DNA of 64,000 bases from Anastrepha obliqua (GCF_027943255.1 NC_072893.1:58932001-58996000); one strand, 5' to 3'; numbered from the stretch's first letter, positions 44,262-59,000 are shown. A program made the numbers and translations. The notes: a model not told the origin generated them from the sequence alone.

Positions 44262-47200
44262 CTGCAATATAATTGCCAATCCTTGAAGACAAATATACAC
44301 AATATTGATTATTATATTAATAATAATTGTGTTGATGTGGTTTGTCTTAGTGAAATATTTGAGTATAATGAAAATAAATGTAGAAAATGTATCAATTTTA
44401 ATATGATTAGAAAAAACAGACCAGATGGCTATGGGGGTGTTGCCATAGCCCTGAAAAAACATATTCAATTCAAGAGCATAACGTTCGCTTCTTATCTGGA
44501 TATAATTGTTGCAAAGACGGTTAATTTAAACCCACACTTTGTAATTTGTGCGGTCTACTTCCCTCCAAGTCTACACTTAAATGAATTTGCGACCGAAGTC
44601 AAAAGGTTGTTTCAGTTTCTAAACGGTTTTAGAAATGTTTTAATTTGTGGCGATTTCAATGCCAGATCGACTGTATGGGGTGACAGTTTAAATTCACCCA
44701 GAGGTAAGAAATTGGTTGAACTTGTTAATTCATCCGATTTCTGGTGTCTGAACAATTCTTGCTTTACTTTAAAAGAGATCTAAACAGGACCGATGGGTCG
44801 GTTTTGGATCTAACCTTCACAAATGCTCCTACCAGCTGTACTTGGAATCTTCTGCCTTTTCAGCTTGGTGGTAGCCACTATTTCCCAATTTTAATAGAGT
44901 TCTCCAAAGTAAGTATAAACAATCCCAAATTTCTGGCCAAAAAGAAGCTTCTAAATGCCTTAGGGGATAATTCCTTTGATCCATCTTTTGAAATGATAGA
45001 AAATAAACTTCAAGAAGAAATATCTGCTGCCACCTTCCGTTGGTCTGAGAAATGCAAACCAAAGGCTTGGTGGAATGAGGGACTAGCCAAGTCCTATCGT
45101 CTACTTGTTGCTGCTTACAAAAAAGCTAAACCCTATCCATCTCCGGAAAATTTGGAAGTAGCTTTGCAACGCAAGAAGCTGTGGCAAGCTGAAGTAAAAG
45201 AGGGCAAAAAAGAAAATTTTGAGGAAAAAATAGCGGAGCTGAATTGTAATTCAAATTCGAGAGAGGCGTGGAATTTTGTAAAATGCCTTAGAGGAGTAAA
45301 TGGATATTCTGCAGACTTTAAGTGGAACTCAGACAATAATGATGTGTACCTTAAGCATTTGAAATCACAGGTAACACCCAACTCTGCTGCCTGGCAGGAA
45401 TTACCCAATACAACTCCTGTATTCAGGCTAGCCTTTCAGTATGATGAAGTGGTCACGGTGCTTAATGCCAAAAAACGGCGCTCAGCAGGAGGCTGGGATG
45501 GAATAACATACGACATGATTCGCGCTCTCTCTGACAAAAGCTTATGCAACCTTTTAACAGCTCTAAATGATGCTTTTCTTGCAAATAATATTAGAGAATC
45601 GTGGAGATGTATTAAGATTGTTCCCATTCCAAAAAAAGATAAAGACCTTACAGACTTCAAAAATTTTAGACCTATTTCCTTGATTTCAGTCATATTAAAG
45701 TTAATTAACCAAATGATCAAGCTAAAAATAACCGGTGCCTTTGATGGGAGTCGCGCCCTCCCCAGGAACTCTTTTGCGTACAGGACGGATAGATCGGCTG
45801 CTATGTGCATCAATCAATTACAATATACAAATACAATTGCTATATGGAAAAATAGAGGTCTTAAGGTTATACTCCTTACTTTGGATATAGAAAATGCCTA
45901 TAACTGTGTAAGGAGTAATCTGTTAGTTGATATACTCAGAAAAAAAGGCATAGAGGGTCATTATACGTCCTGGATTGCGAATTTCCTATCCAATAGAATC
46001 CTAAAAATTGGTACGGATTCGGTTGTTGTAAATGACGGCTTACCCCAAGGTAGATGTTTATCGCCTATACTTCTTAATGTCTATACGGCTAAGTTGCACG
46101 ATATTCAGGATAATTGTACCTCCATCTATCAATTTGCGGATGATTTTATTATTGCCTCATATCATAGAGATTTTGATTTGGCTGAGGCCAATCTCCACAG
46201 TAAAGTTCGAGAGTTTAATCTTGCGGCAAATACGTTAAATCTGTCATTCAACCTTGAGAAATGCAACCTGATGTATGTTGCAAAGGGTAACCGTAAAACT
46301 CTGAACAATAATTTTGGCAGTGTGATGATTAAACAGACAAAAAGTATTAAGTTCCTTGGTCGTGTAATAAGCTCATCACTGACCCTAGGAACGCACTATG
46401 ATCAGATAATCAAGCACTCGGCCTTCAATTTAAATTTTTTCAAGATGTTGACTTCTGTCAGGGCTGGGTTACACCCCTCAGACTGCTATGAAGTTCTATA
46501 GAAGCTTTATAAGATCAAAAATTGAGTATTGTAGGACCACCACCGGTCATGCAAATAAGACTGTGATCAGAAAGATTACTATCTTTCAAAATTGCTTCCT
46601 TAGGAGAAGTTTAGGGGTTCCTCCAGCTACACCAGTTCCCTTGCTGTATGCTGTTGCCTATGAGTTACCACCCACTGAAAGATCTCTTTGGCTTACTGCC
46701 AAAGAAATCGTGAAATTAAAACAAACAAACTCTAGCATTTACAAAATGATTGAAAACTCTGCAGAGGTTAAATCCAGTTATAGCTTTGTTTTCAAAAAAT
46801 TTGAAGAGATTTTTGTGAATACCAATGTAAATTTAATGACCGTAAACTGTGAAAACTCGGTGGTGATAGATGACTCCTTGTCTAGAGCGAAAAGCAAATT
46901 TTCTAATCATGAAATTAAAGCTATTTTTGCTGAAAAAATCGATGAAATCAAGCGTGATGGTGTCGATCTTCTGGCAACTGATGCGTCTGTTGAGCTTAAT
47001 GCCGTTGGGTGTGGCATTTTTAATGGAGCATTTGTTTAAAATAGAAATGCGAACCTCCTCCACTTTTGGTGAGTTGTGGGCCTTGCTTAAGGCCTTAGAT
47101 ATTGCGAAAGAATGCAAAATGAGTAAGATCTGTATTTTTACTGATAGTCTGAGTTCATGTCTGCTGCTCAAGAAAGCAAGCTCCAACAACTGCTGTGTTA

Positions 47201-47775
47201 CTCTTTTTAAACAAAACGTAAATGAATACGGTTTTGACAGTGTTCGGGTGATTTGGACGCCTGGACATGTTGGTATTCCAATAAATGAAAGAGCCGATGC
47301 CATTGCAAAAAAAGCTGTTTGCTACGGCTCAATATTGAGCATAGAATTCACTTTTGAAGAGGCACTCAGAATTATAAGAAATTTAATATTCAGGGATTGG
47401 TATGACGGCTGTCGTTCATTCTCAGAAGAAAAACCAAACCTTTTTGCCAAACTGCATGATTGCTTGCCGACAAAACCTTGGTTTCATAAAGCTTCCTTTG
47501 ATGTCAAAATTATCAAAATGGTAAATAGAATACTAGTAGGATGTACTTATGACATCATATATTTCCAAAAAATAGGGGCCAATAACACTGATCTTTGTAT
47601 GTGCGGTGAAACTAACTCTTACGTTCACAGAATCTTTAACTGTCCACTCCTTAATCACATCAGAACAAATTACAGCAAGCTTGATTCATACACGGACCTC
47701 GTTTCCGTATTTAAAAACAATGAAGTCTTTAGGTCTTTTATTTCATTTCTTAGTGCTGCCAGCCTTTCCTTTTAA
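44262..47775 (+). pseudogene. LINE ORF2 (endonuclease, reverse transcriptase, RNase H), broken
   Basis: The endonuclease begins LQYNCQSLKTN and includes CLSE, GYGGVAIAL and ICGDFNARSTVWG; a frameshift near 44775 follows, then DLTFTNAP and GGSHYFPI. The reverse transcriptase has KIVPIPKKDKDLTDFKNFRP, LTLDIENAYNCV, GLPQGRCLSPIL and the catalytic FADD near 46135. Frameshifts near 46495 and 47030 follow. RNase H shows LLATDASVE, a FGELWALLKAL helix, CIFTDSLSS and GHVGIPINERADA. The tail has CMCGETNSYVHRIFNCPLL and a stop at 47775. At least three frameshifts make it inactive. Confidence 0.85.
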
Positions 47776-47960
47776 ATAATGTCACTCTCAAAACTTTGAT
47801 GCACCAGAGCACTTAGTTTTGCATACTGAAAATAGGTATTTTTCAATACCAAACGTTGAACACCCTGGCTTTTTGTGGATGTAAAATCCCGCCAAACACA
47901 TCTCAAATTCCAAAAAAAAACCATACAGGTAGTATTGTATCTGTTTGAGGACACCTTAAT

Positions 47961-49997
47961 TCCGGATGCCGTTTGGTCTTTTTTGGTCTTTAGTCTGGCA
48001 CAACTTGACTTCTAACAGCTGATTTTTACTTTGTCAAGCTTGTCCGTAGTGGAAGCAAATCTATATATGGTGATATGGTAGAGTAGCTAATTTTTTTTAT
48101 TACGATTTGCTACGTCAAAGTGACCAGCTTAGCTGTTGCGTTTTTTTTTTATTTGTTTGCATTCTCATTCTCAGATTTTCACGTTCAAAGTACCAAATTT
48201 CAAAAACAAAATATATGTAAATATCGTTGTTGCTCTGGCTTCACCACCTTGTATAGTAGTTGTGCAGTTTCAGAGGATTTACAGAACTACTTTATATGCG
48301 TTCTTGATGCCATTGCCCCTAATGACATTAATGGTCGTTTCATCTCTAAATACCAATTTATCGTTTTAATAAAGATCTGAATTTTTCGTTTTTAAAAGCA
48401 TTTAATAAGATTTAGTTCGTTTCTCCCGATTTTTAATAAGACCAATAAAGGTCGATATATGCAAAATTTTGTAGCTCAAATCTTAATCTGAGTTGAAAAT
48501 ATATGTACATGAGAATGTATTTATAGGAAACGCTAATCTCTATTCTTCTGATTTCCTGAGTTTCTTCTTTCTGAGTTATGGAAAGAACTTCTTGAATATT
48601 ACTTAAAAGCTCTGTCGAATAGTACAACTTGTTTAAAAGTTTGAAAATTAAAAAAGATTCGTATAATTAAAACCTAATATCTTTTTTAATATTATTATTG
48701 AAAATCATACTCATTGCAATATTTTAATCAAGTATATATAATTAGAAACTGGCAATGCTGTGAAGTTACTCGCCATTTTGTTTTGCATTTTTCACCACTT
48801 GGGTGCATAGAAAATTTTAAGAAGGCGAGACAAATCTGCTTCAAATTTCAGATTGGATTAAAAATTTGAGAGAATTTTGAAGAAAGTGAAAGATACAGTT
48901 TTATGATTAATAGTGATATGACTTTTGAAATGATTTGTGATTGATCTTAATCGAAAGGTATGGATTGTATTCCAGACAGTTTTAGAAATAAAAGCAGAAC
49001 ACAGGGAGCGAATTAGTAGACGTCTTCGTATCTAGTGTGGTAGAAAAGGCGTTGATAAATTTTTTCGACTATCGTCGACGGACGACAGTTGACGACGTTA
49101 GAGCTAATCAGAATTGTGATTTCTGTTTAAATACTTGAATCTAATGGAAAAATAAAATATCATAATAGAAATAGTGTAAATAAGTAATTGGGAATGTAAG
49201 TTATATAAAAAATGATATTCGGGTAGTTCGAGCGATAAGAAAACTCAAGTAGAGTATGTGATGAATGACGAATATAGTTGTGGTTGTGTATGTAGGTTTG
49301 TGTATAAAGCAGTGCGTTGGGGATATAATGGATTAAGGTGTATTCAGTCAATTTAGTTTTTTAAGTATATGGAGAAATAACTATTTTATCCGCAAATAAA
49401 ATATATTTATATAAGAATTGCTTGTTTTGGTATTATCGAGATAATTTGAATATGTAATTCAAAGTCGAATAAAATATTTTGGGGTATGGGGTTGCTGTCG
49501 TTATCGAGACCATTTTTTGATTTGGCTAAAGGTGTAGCACTTTCTATGTTTCAAATGCTCAATTTCCATTGGAGTACAATTTTTCATTTAATATTGCAGA
49601 ACTATTTATCATTTCTCAAGTAAGAAGAGATTCGACGTCAATGGTAAGAAGCGACGGCGCCGACGTTGTCGCACCCAAAGTAAAACAAAAAGAAAACATT
49701 TAATTGGCTTTGGAAAACAACAAACAATGTGGCTTGTTTTTTCGATTGAAAGTTCGGAATATATGGGAGGCATTAAAACTCAATGCTATAGAATTTTATT
49801 GGAATGATCTAAATAAAATAAATACATTTTAACCATATATGACCCTATTTATTTTTATTGCTATTAAGATATTGGATATACATATATTTTATCTCGATCT
49901 TTTTTAATTAATTTACTTAAAGGAAGCTAAGGGTGTATTTTAAGCACCTTTACAAGAAAAACTAGGATACGTAAGCACCTTCACAGAAGCAAATAAC
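47961..49997. other. Region upstream of Tao; may contain its 5' UTR exons
   Basis: No protein gene recognised. Less AT-rich patches near 49020-49110 (GTCGACGGACGACAGTTGAC) and 49625-49680 (GACGGCGCCGACGTTGTCGC, followed by a GTAAAA-type donor) look like possible leader exons of Tao, but no junction can be proven. Short open frames at 48120-48380 and 49160-49351 have no domain content. Confidence 0.4.
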
Positions 49998-50036
49998 ATG
50001 AGCAACAATGCCACCAGCACGTCCTGGAAGTCTTAA
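49998..50036 (+). promoter_or_regulatory. Tao: Short upstream ORF overlapping the Tao start codon
   Basis: An ATG at 49998 opens a 12-codon frame ([12 protein letters not shown]) that ends with TAA at 50034-50036, in a different frame from and overlapping the main ATG at 50008. The main ATG has a favourable context (ACAATGCC). The overlap could lower Tao translation; this is inference. Confidence 0.5.
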
Positions 50037-53000
50037 GGATCCGGAAATTGCCGATCTTTTCAACAAACATGATCCTGAAAAAATATTCGAGGATCTGCGC
50101 GAGATTGGCCATGGCTCGTTTGGCGCCGTTTATTATGCGCGATGCAATCTTACCAAAGAAATCGTGGCCATCAAGAAGATGTCCTATTTGGGCAAACAAA
50201 GCCTTGAAAAATGGCAGGACATTCTTAAAGAAATCAGGTTAAATGTTATTTTAGTTTATAGCAAATTGTCAATTGATAATAATTTTATTTTAGATTTCTG
50301 CGTCAATTGAATCATCCGAACACCATTGAGTATAAGGGTTGTTATTTACGTGAATCTACGGCGTGGCTGGTGATGGAATATTGTGTCGGTTCGGCTTCAG
50401 ATATTATTGAAGTGCACAAGAAGCCATTACATGAGAATGAAATTGCAGCAATTTGTGATGGCGTTTTGAATGGTCTAAGTTACTTACACAGCTTAGGGAG
50501 AATACATAGAGACATAAAAGCAGGGAATATCCTTCTCACGGATAATGGTATTGTCAAATTAGCAGATTTTGGTAGTGCTGCCATTAAATGTCCGGCTAAT
50601 AGTTTTGTCGGCACGCCGTACTGGATGGCGCCAGAGGTAATTCTGGCTATGGATGAAGGGCAGTATGACGGCAAGGTAGACGTGTGGTCATTAGGTATTA
50701 CTTGCATTGAATTGGCTGAACGAAAACCTCCATATTTTAATATGAACGCAATGTCTGCTCTTTATCACATTGCTCAAAATGATTCTCCAACCTTATCGGT
50801 AAGATTGCATGTTTTATAGACTTCTATAACGAATAAAAAAATATATATTATTTACAGAAAAACGAATGGTCGGACACGTTTTGCAATTTTGTCGAGTTGT
50901 GTCTTAAAAAAATGCCCGTGGAGCGTCCCTCGTCATCGAAACTGCTAAAACATACATTTTTGACGCAGCCACGTTCAGATATTGTACTGTTGGAGCTGAT
51001 CGCCCGTACAAAGGCGGCTGTGCGTGAACTAGATAATTTGAACTACCGTAAAATGAAGAAAATTCTTATGGTAGACACCTGCGAGACTGAGAGCGCCATT
51101 GGCGATACGGATGATACACAAGACGAACACGCCGGTGGCGATAGCAGCAAAAGTAATAGTATTACTTCAGAACACTCCATACATTCGGTGGGTGTGTCGG
51201 CGGCCAGTAGTCAAGTAGTACAGCCATCTCAAACCTATGTCTTAGTACAAATGTGCGCAACTAATGTCTTTCTTTTTGTAGAGCTCTTCGTCGAACTCTA
51301 TCCCCACCGCTCAAAACCACATATTGACGCAACAGCAGCATATTGCTGTAAATTATCAGCAACAAGCAGCTGCAGCCGCGGCGGCGGCAGCAGCCCAAAC
51401 AGCGGCTGTGAGTGGAGCTGCAGCACGAAATTCTTCACGCCAGCGGAATCTGCCACCATTACCTAATATAATGCACAATATGAATAACAATGTTACTCCT
51501 ACGAACTCAACTTCGGTCGTACCAGCGCCTATAATGCCGGTGTCGGTCACAGGTCATCCAGTTGGTAGCGGAGGCTCCCCTGCAGCAACAGCAAATATGA
51601 GCACTGGCATGTTGTCGCAGGCTATTGGTGTTGGCGTGGGAAGTGCTGGTGGCGGTGGTGATCGTATGCCGCGCTATTTATCATCACCCGCTGCCGCTGC
51701 CGCCGTATACGCAGCATCTTCACAGCAAGCCATCTCAAATGCTGTAAATGAGCATGGACCGAACAATTTTGCAACAATTCGAACTACAAGCATCGTAACA
51801 AAACAACAAAAGGAACATATGCAGGTAAAAAATTTGTATATTTCGAGAGTTTGTGGTCATTCAATTTTTGATATGCATCTTAAACGTTTTTTGTTTCTAC
51901 ATATATACATTTTTTAAGTACATTATTCTCACGATTGAACATTTTATGTTTGTTGCCAATTGTTGAAATTTTAATTGATGTTAATAGAACACTTGAATAA
52001 ATTTTGCGATATTACTTAAAATTTTGCACTAGAACAAGAGTTCAGAATGGTAAAATTGTGTCACTTTGGGCGATAAATTGCGTGACTTTTATAATAAGTA
52101 TCGCCTTAGATTTTGGGGTCAAATAAATTTGGCTATCCAGTAGAGTAAAATAAAAATAACGACTTTACTTACAGTAATTAATGTTTTAGAAAGAAAAGTT
52201 ATGAAGTGTTTTTTGGTTTGGTTACATAAGTACTGCATCACAACGAATATTTTTTCCGTTTCCTATTTTATGTTAAACGAACATTTTTTCCCACTAATAT
52301 ATTTATTTAGCACTGCCTCCTAAATGCCATGTGTGAGCGGTTGTTTTTTTCGGTGCCGAAAACTTGTTTCCAAACGAATATTTTGTCCTGTACAGTAAAC
52401 AGCTTTGATTTTAAAATGCAATGACTTGTTTGAGTGGGAAGTTTTTCGTTTGTTTGCTAAAACAATCATTTTCTAACGATTTGCAAGAATAATAATGTTT
52501 CAATATAATAATAATTTATATAGTTTTTCTATTATAATTAGCGTTGGTTAGAGGCAGTTTTGTTTTTAATCTCTTTTCAATTCTTCACTTAATATGCCAT
52601 CTGGAACTAATAATTAAACTTAAAATATTTTAGCTGTAGCCGGTTGGGTTGAAATAAATGTACTTGACATTAAACTACTCTGAAGTAATTGTAACAAAGA
52701 ATCTCTTACAATAAATTGTTTCATTGAAGCATTTTTCACATGCATCATGTATATTTGTAAAAAAATATATATCCTGAAAATTAATTCCACCTTACTCTCG
52801 CTAGGAATCGTACTCTTATGTCCTGTGCCCATCCAAATGCGGCGAAAGTGGCAATTGTATAATCTCATAACTAATTAGGATGTGCAAAACGAGCGAATGG
52901 GATAATTTAAAACACCTGATGGCCGCAATAAAACAAAAAGTCACACGCATTCTGTTTGAGTAACAACACTGCCGATTTCTTTAAATTTTGCTTTCATTCC

Positions 53001-56000
53001 ATCTAAAATGAGATACGAAATTACGTTTAATCTATTTCATTTATTACACTTCAATCGCTATGTGTTGGGGCTTAAATCAAATACAACTGGTGCTGGCTTT
53101 ACACACTTATCAAATCGAAATCATAAAGGCTAGTTGTTCTGCCTTTTCATTCAAACATTGTCTGCGATTTTAAGGAATGTTTTATTACTGTTTTTTCGTT
53201 AATTGTCTGAAAGCAAAATATATAAATTATATATTATGTAGAATATTTTTGTCTATATTTGACAAACTTACTGTATCCAGTTCCAACTGTATTTTGAAGT
53301 CCATTTTGATGAAAAAACTAAGAATTTCATTAGTCATTGTATACACACATACCTACAAATTTTTAGTGCATACACATTTGATGGCATCATTAATAATGAG
53401 ATTTTTGGTTATTTTTTTTATTTTTAATGAAAGTTTTTTTGTAATAAAACACATATGCGCTTACGCCTTTTAATTTATATTGCCCTAGCTTTGGTGCCCA
53501 AAAAATACGTCCGCAGTAAAAACGAATCGTGTCATATTAAAAATAATGTGCCTTTCTTGAGAATAACGCTTTATTAATTATTAATTTTTAAACGAAGGAG
53601 GATTTAAACATTTTCAGTTCCCGACAGGTGTTTGATTATTTGAGTGAATTATTATTTCTAATATTTATTTTTGAAAACCTAAACATTTTAATCGCAATCC
53701 CAAACTTTTTTTAATTAGTCCAATTATCCAATAATTAATCCATTTCAAAAATTTAATTTTTGTTAAAAAAAAACACAAAAAAATATTCATATTTCAAAGA
53801 ATTGCGAGCGAATATACTATATTAAAGAACAAAATAAGTTTTTCCACACAAACGGATGGCTTTTTAGTTTTTTGCCGGCTCAGAGACTTTTATAGTATAT
53901 TTAAAAATGGATTTTTAAATTTAATTTCTTAAAAATCTGTTAACTTCTTCAACGCGACTTAGTGATCTTTGAGTGCAGTACTATTTTCCCTACTTTTTAC
54001 GGATTAGAAATACAGTTTGTTGCTGGACTAATCTCGCACAATTCAAGCATTTTTTTTTTAAAGTGAACGAAAAAATGGTGTTGGAAATTATTTCAATGCT
54101 TATTTTGTAATTTTCTGACTCTAGTCGTTTCTGCGACCAACTTCAGTAGACTCCAATGCATCTTCTCCTTGAATGTAGCGCTATAGCGAGGGGAAAGTTG
54201 AGACATCTCGGCCAACACCAGTCAGAAGAAAGGCACAGACGCTCAATCCAACCAAGCTCTATCCTGAGTTTAAGGCACCTTTCTGGTCTAGAGACGTGAA
54301 AATTGAATAAAAACAATCGGTATCTATTGAAAATCATTTTTATTCATTAGATCAATTCTTTATTTACAAAAAAAAAAAATTTCAATGACAATAATAAAAA
54401 AATTGCTTCCCTTGACGTAACACATGCCATTGGCATAATTGATTGACCTGCTCAGCTACGGTCGATTATTGATCAGGAGGTATGCCGCTATGTGGGTATC
54501 ATATTTAAAAAAAAATTTCTAAATATTTCATCTGTTTATTGGAAAAACAAAAAAAAAAGGATTTTTTCACGTTCTCGCTCTTGAAAAAAAATAGAAAAGT
54601 TGATTATCAATTATAATTCTACTACCCGCGATAGCCACAAGTCTACTCAATAACATATTAAAAATTCAAATCAATCGGTTCAGTACTTTTTGAGAAATTA
54701 CCAACGCCAACTCGGAAAAAATAGTTTCGAAAAAAACACGGTTAACGCACTTATACCTGGGCGTCGTACTCCAAACCGGTATCGTTTTAAAGGACTGTAA
54801 CCTTTAAACTACAACGAATTTCAAAATAAAAATGTACAAGTATTTTTTTGAAAGTATAAACTGTCATAACATGAAAAAAAAAACAAAAATCGATTTTTTC
54901 GAAATTCTAGACCCAAAAGATGCCTTAATAAGAAGTACAAACCTCGTAGAAAATCGAATCTAATCTAATCAGTAATTCTCTGTGGCCATATAACGGCAAC
55001 CGTTGTGGTGTCCTTTATGATATCTTTAAATTCGATTCGATTAAATATATGAAAATAAATGTCCAAGGATTAGTTTTATTTAGGTGGCTAGCAATAAGCA
55101 ATATTTTGTATCTAATTTAGATTTTTATTATTTTGCATTTGTTTTGCGTGACAGTTGCATATCATCGTGTGCTTAATTTAGCATTGTACCCTTAAAAGTG
55201 TTGTTGTTTCACAATGACTTTTAATTATTTCATTTCGTGAGGAATTGGATAGATTTAGTTGGATAGTAATTTGTTTATAGAAAAAACACTGTTAAAATAC
55301 TTAAAGAAAAATATATATATTTAAAAAAAAAAAATTTATTTCGTATAAATTTACCGAATATTTACCATTTCCATGAAATACAGCTAAACAATCTAATAAT
55401 GTGTTGTCCCCATTTTGTACAGGAGGAAATGCATGAACAAATGTCGGGCTATAAACGAATGCGCCGCGAACATCAGGCTGCGTTAGTGAAGCTCGAGGAG
55501 AAGTGTAAATTGGAAATGGAGGCCCACAAGGGCGGATTAGACAAGGAATACGATAATCTACTGCATAACTTTACAAGGGAACTGGAACGGCTAGAGGTGC
55601 GTTCGTCGTTGATGCATACTTTTTGTGTTTTTGTTTTTTAAGCTTATGCTTAATTTTGTATGCGTTTTCAGGCGAAACATCAGCAGGATTTGGAACGCCG
55701 ACAAAAGCAAACATCTGCGGCTGAAAAGAAACTATTTAAAGAGATTTCGCTTAAACAGGAAAGCGACCGCAAAGCCTTTGATTTGAACCGCAAAAAAGAA
55801 TACAAGGCGAATAAGGAGCGTTGGAAACGTGAACTTTCCATGGATGAATCGACACCTAAACGACAACGTGATTTAACGTTGCAATCGCAGAAAGACAATT
55901 TGAAGCAAGCGGAAGCGCAGGAAGAACAGCGATTGCTCAGAGTACAAAAACAGTATATTGAATTGGAGATGCGCAAGTTCAAAAGAAGGCGTCTAATATC

Positions 56001-59000
56001 TCTTCACGAACTCGAAGATCAATTGTTACGTGATGTGAGTGATGAGATGTTAACGCATAGTTGCTTTTTATTTTTTTATGAGAACTTGTATATATCTAGG
56101 AATTAAGCAAAAAGCAACACCAACTTGAACAGGCGCATGCTATGCTTCTAAAACATCACGAAAAAACGCAAGAACTGGAGTATCGGCAACAGAAAAGCGT
56201 ACATCAACTTCGTGAGGAACAGGTATAAGAAATTGTGAACTTTTTTCTTGCATTTATAGTTAATTTTTTACTACTATATTATTGTATTTATGATTTCTGC
56301 TCAGATAAATACTCAGCACGACACGGAATTGAAGAACCAAAAGGACTATATGGAGCGAGTTAAGAAGGAGCTTCTGCGAAAGCACGCGCTAGAAATCAGA
56401 CAACATCCTAAAAGTTTAAAGGTGTGTATAAATGTGTGTATCATAGTAGCATTTGATAAATATCAGCCCAGGATTGAAATGCTCGAAAATGACAAGAGGA
56501 TGGTTCGGGTCTCGCTTATCGGAACGATTCGGCTTTCATTCCAGCAGCATTCTGCAAACATTTACGGCGAATGTTTATGTTGTAACGACAACAACAACTG
56601 ATCGGGTATACGTTACCATAATTGCTACTATTCTAGCTGCATCCAAAATTATTATATATTTACGTTCTGGACACATTTGGACAATTTGTATCCTTAATCG
56701 ATGACTTCTAAAACGTACCATTGAATTGCATGTATTATTATTTACTGATGCGCAAATTGATATGGTAACGTGTTTTTATTGCTTTCAGCAAGTCTTTCGA
56801 AGTGATCTACATGTAAAAAAAAATGTTATAAATATTTTGTTCTGCGGCAAATGACATTTCAGAAGTTAACCACTATATTATTAATACCCGAGTTTGCATT
56901 TATACTCGTATTATACTTTCTCATAATCCTTTCGTTATTTTTTTTTTTATTGTTTAGCAAAAAGAATTGCAAATCCGTAAACAATTCCGCGAAACGTGCA
57001 AAACTCAAACAAAACAATACAAACGGTATAAGGCACAAATTCTCCAAACAACACCGAAGGAACAGCAGAAGGAAGTTATTAAGCAGTTGAAAGAAGAGAA
57101 GCATCGAAAATTAACACTTCTCGGCGAACAGGTAAATTAGTCATTTTTGTCTCCTCCTCAGACTCACTTACTTTAAATTTACATTTGCAACTGCAGTATG
57201 AACAAAGTATTGCTGACATGTTCCAAAGTCAGAGCTATAAATTGGATGAGACCCAAGTGATTGAGTGCCATCGTACCAACGAACAGTTGGAGTACGAACT
57301 TGAAGTACTCACTGCCTATCAAAATAAAAACAAGAAACAAGCTCAGGAGCAGCGTGATCGTGAGCGCAAGGAGTTGGAAAATCGTGTAAACGTGCGAAGA
57401 GGTTTACTGGAGAGCAAGGTAATGCGGCGCTACATCTCCATTGTTTTTTTAAACATATTTTGTATGCTTTATTTTGTTTAGATGAATGCGGAATTGCAGC
57501 AATTCAATCAAGAACGTGCTGAACGTTTACGCATTAAACAAGAAAAGCATTCTAGAGAGCTGGAAGCTTTCGATCAGGAGTCACTTGCATTAGGTTTCAG
57601 GTAAGGGTATTCAAGATTTACAAATTTAGAGTTTTAGCAAACTTTGTTATATCCACTTGTGACCCTCTCTTTTAATTCTAAGAAATGGTTCTTGGCTGCT
57701 AAATTCCTATAAATATAAACCAAGTAAGGCGTAAGGCTTTTTTAGTTCTGCAATATTTATTTAGTTTTAATAACAATTTTTAATGTTGATGAGTTGATAA
57801 ATAATGTTTGGGATTTAAGTGCGAAGAATATTTTTTAAAATTTTCCGAAAGTTACAATGTTGAGCAATAATATCCATTTGAGACCATAGCTTATCAATTC
57901 CAATTGTTCTTAGAAGAAAGCAAAAATCTTTAATCGATATCGGAATGAAACATTGGGATGAAACATTTTCATTAGCAGATGCCATAATAAAATACTGCCA
58001 AGAAAATGAGTGTTAGTTAAGAAAAGGTAAATAGGGTAACTCAATTAGGATTTTTAATAACTTCCACAAATCACACAGTATTTCACTCTTTTATTAATAA
58101 GATTCCACTGACTTATGGGTGAATGTGTGTGTGAACTATTTTTGATAATATTAAATTCAAGAGAATCGTACTATTTTAACTCTTAAAACTGTTCTAAGTT
58201 CCATACAAAAATTTCTATTTTTGATTTCAAAGAAAAAACCTCCAACAAGTTAAAATGTCTATATTCAATCTTACGGTTACAATATTGGATGCCTGCTAAC
58301 AAGTTTTAAAGTGGAATTTTGTAATTTGTAAATGGGAAAGCGGTGTTTTGTGCAAGAAATAACTGCTATCTTTATTCTGTTTTAAAATATAATTTCGGAT
58401 TATTTGGCCTATAAATAATGATAAAATTAAATATTTTAAATTTTACTGTAAATCAATTTGGAGACAAGAAAACGCAAATTCACACAGCCTATAGAAATAT
58501 TTAAATAGTGGCAATTAGTTTGGCAGCCGGCGTCTAAAGTTTAGATATGTATACAATCAATGTCCAAAAAAGTGTACACCATATATTGACACGCTTGGAC
58601 TTTTTATTTATTTACTTTTTAATTTTCTTTCTAAAATTGATTTTTTTAAGTTTCTAAATTAAATTTTTCTAAAATTTTGATAAAACTTCAAGTATGCAGT
58701 TTATAGATCATTGAGTTATGGTATAATAGAGTGCAAGTTACGCTAATTTTATAGAATTTAACGCCTACTCCATTTTTTTTATATGAAAAAAAAACAAAAA
58801 AAATTGCCAAAAATCCATGCAATTTTTCAACCGCTTAAAATTTGCACTTAAATATACATATATATAACATATATGGCCGAGCTTACCCTTCTATATGTGG
58901 TGTGCGTCTTGATGATGTTTCACAAATTGAGTTGCTTTTTTAAGAGGAGCTTTTTCATGTCAGAAATACACTCGGAACTTTGGCATTGCCTGCCGTTATA

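Larger units (their letters stand above)
42600..47960 (+). mobile_element. Near-full-length non-LTR retrotransposon (RNase H-bearing, I/LOA-like), inactive
   Basis: Contains a gag-like ORF1 with zinc knuckles followed by an ORF2 with endonuclease, reverse transcriptase and RNase H. Elements with an RNase H domain belong to the I, LOA and R1 groups; I cannot choose firmly among them. Both ORFs carry frameshifts. The 5' and 3' ends are not defined by a clear target duplication, so the limits are approximate. Confidence 0.85.

Noticed and set aside
51356..51550. Minus-strand frame with a poly-Ala run
   Set aside because: A shadow of the Gln/Ala-rich Tao linker on the other strand.
53177..53473. 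98-codon frame in Tao intron 4
   Set aside because: Hydrophobic, AT-driven composition with no motif; it lies inside an intron.
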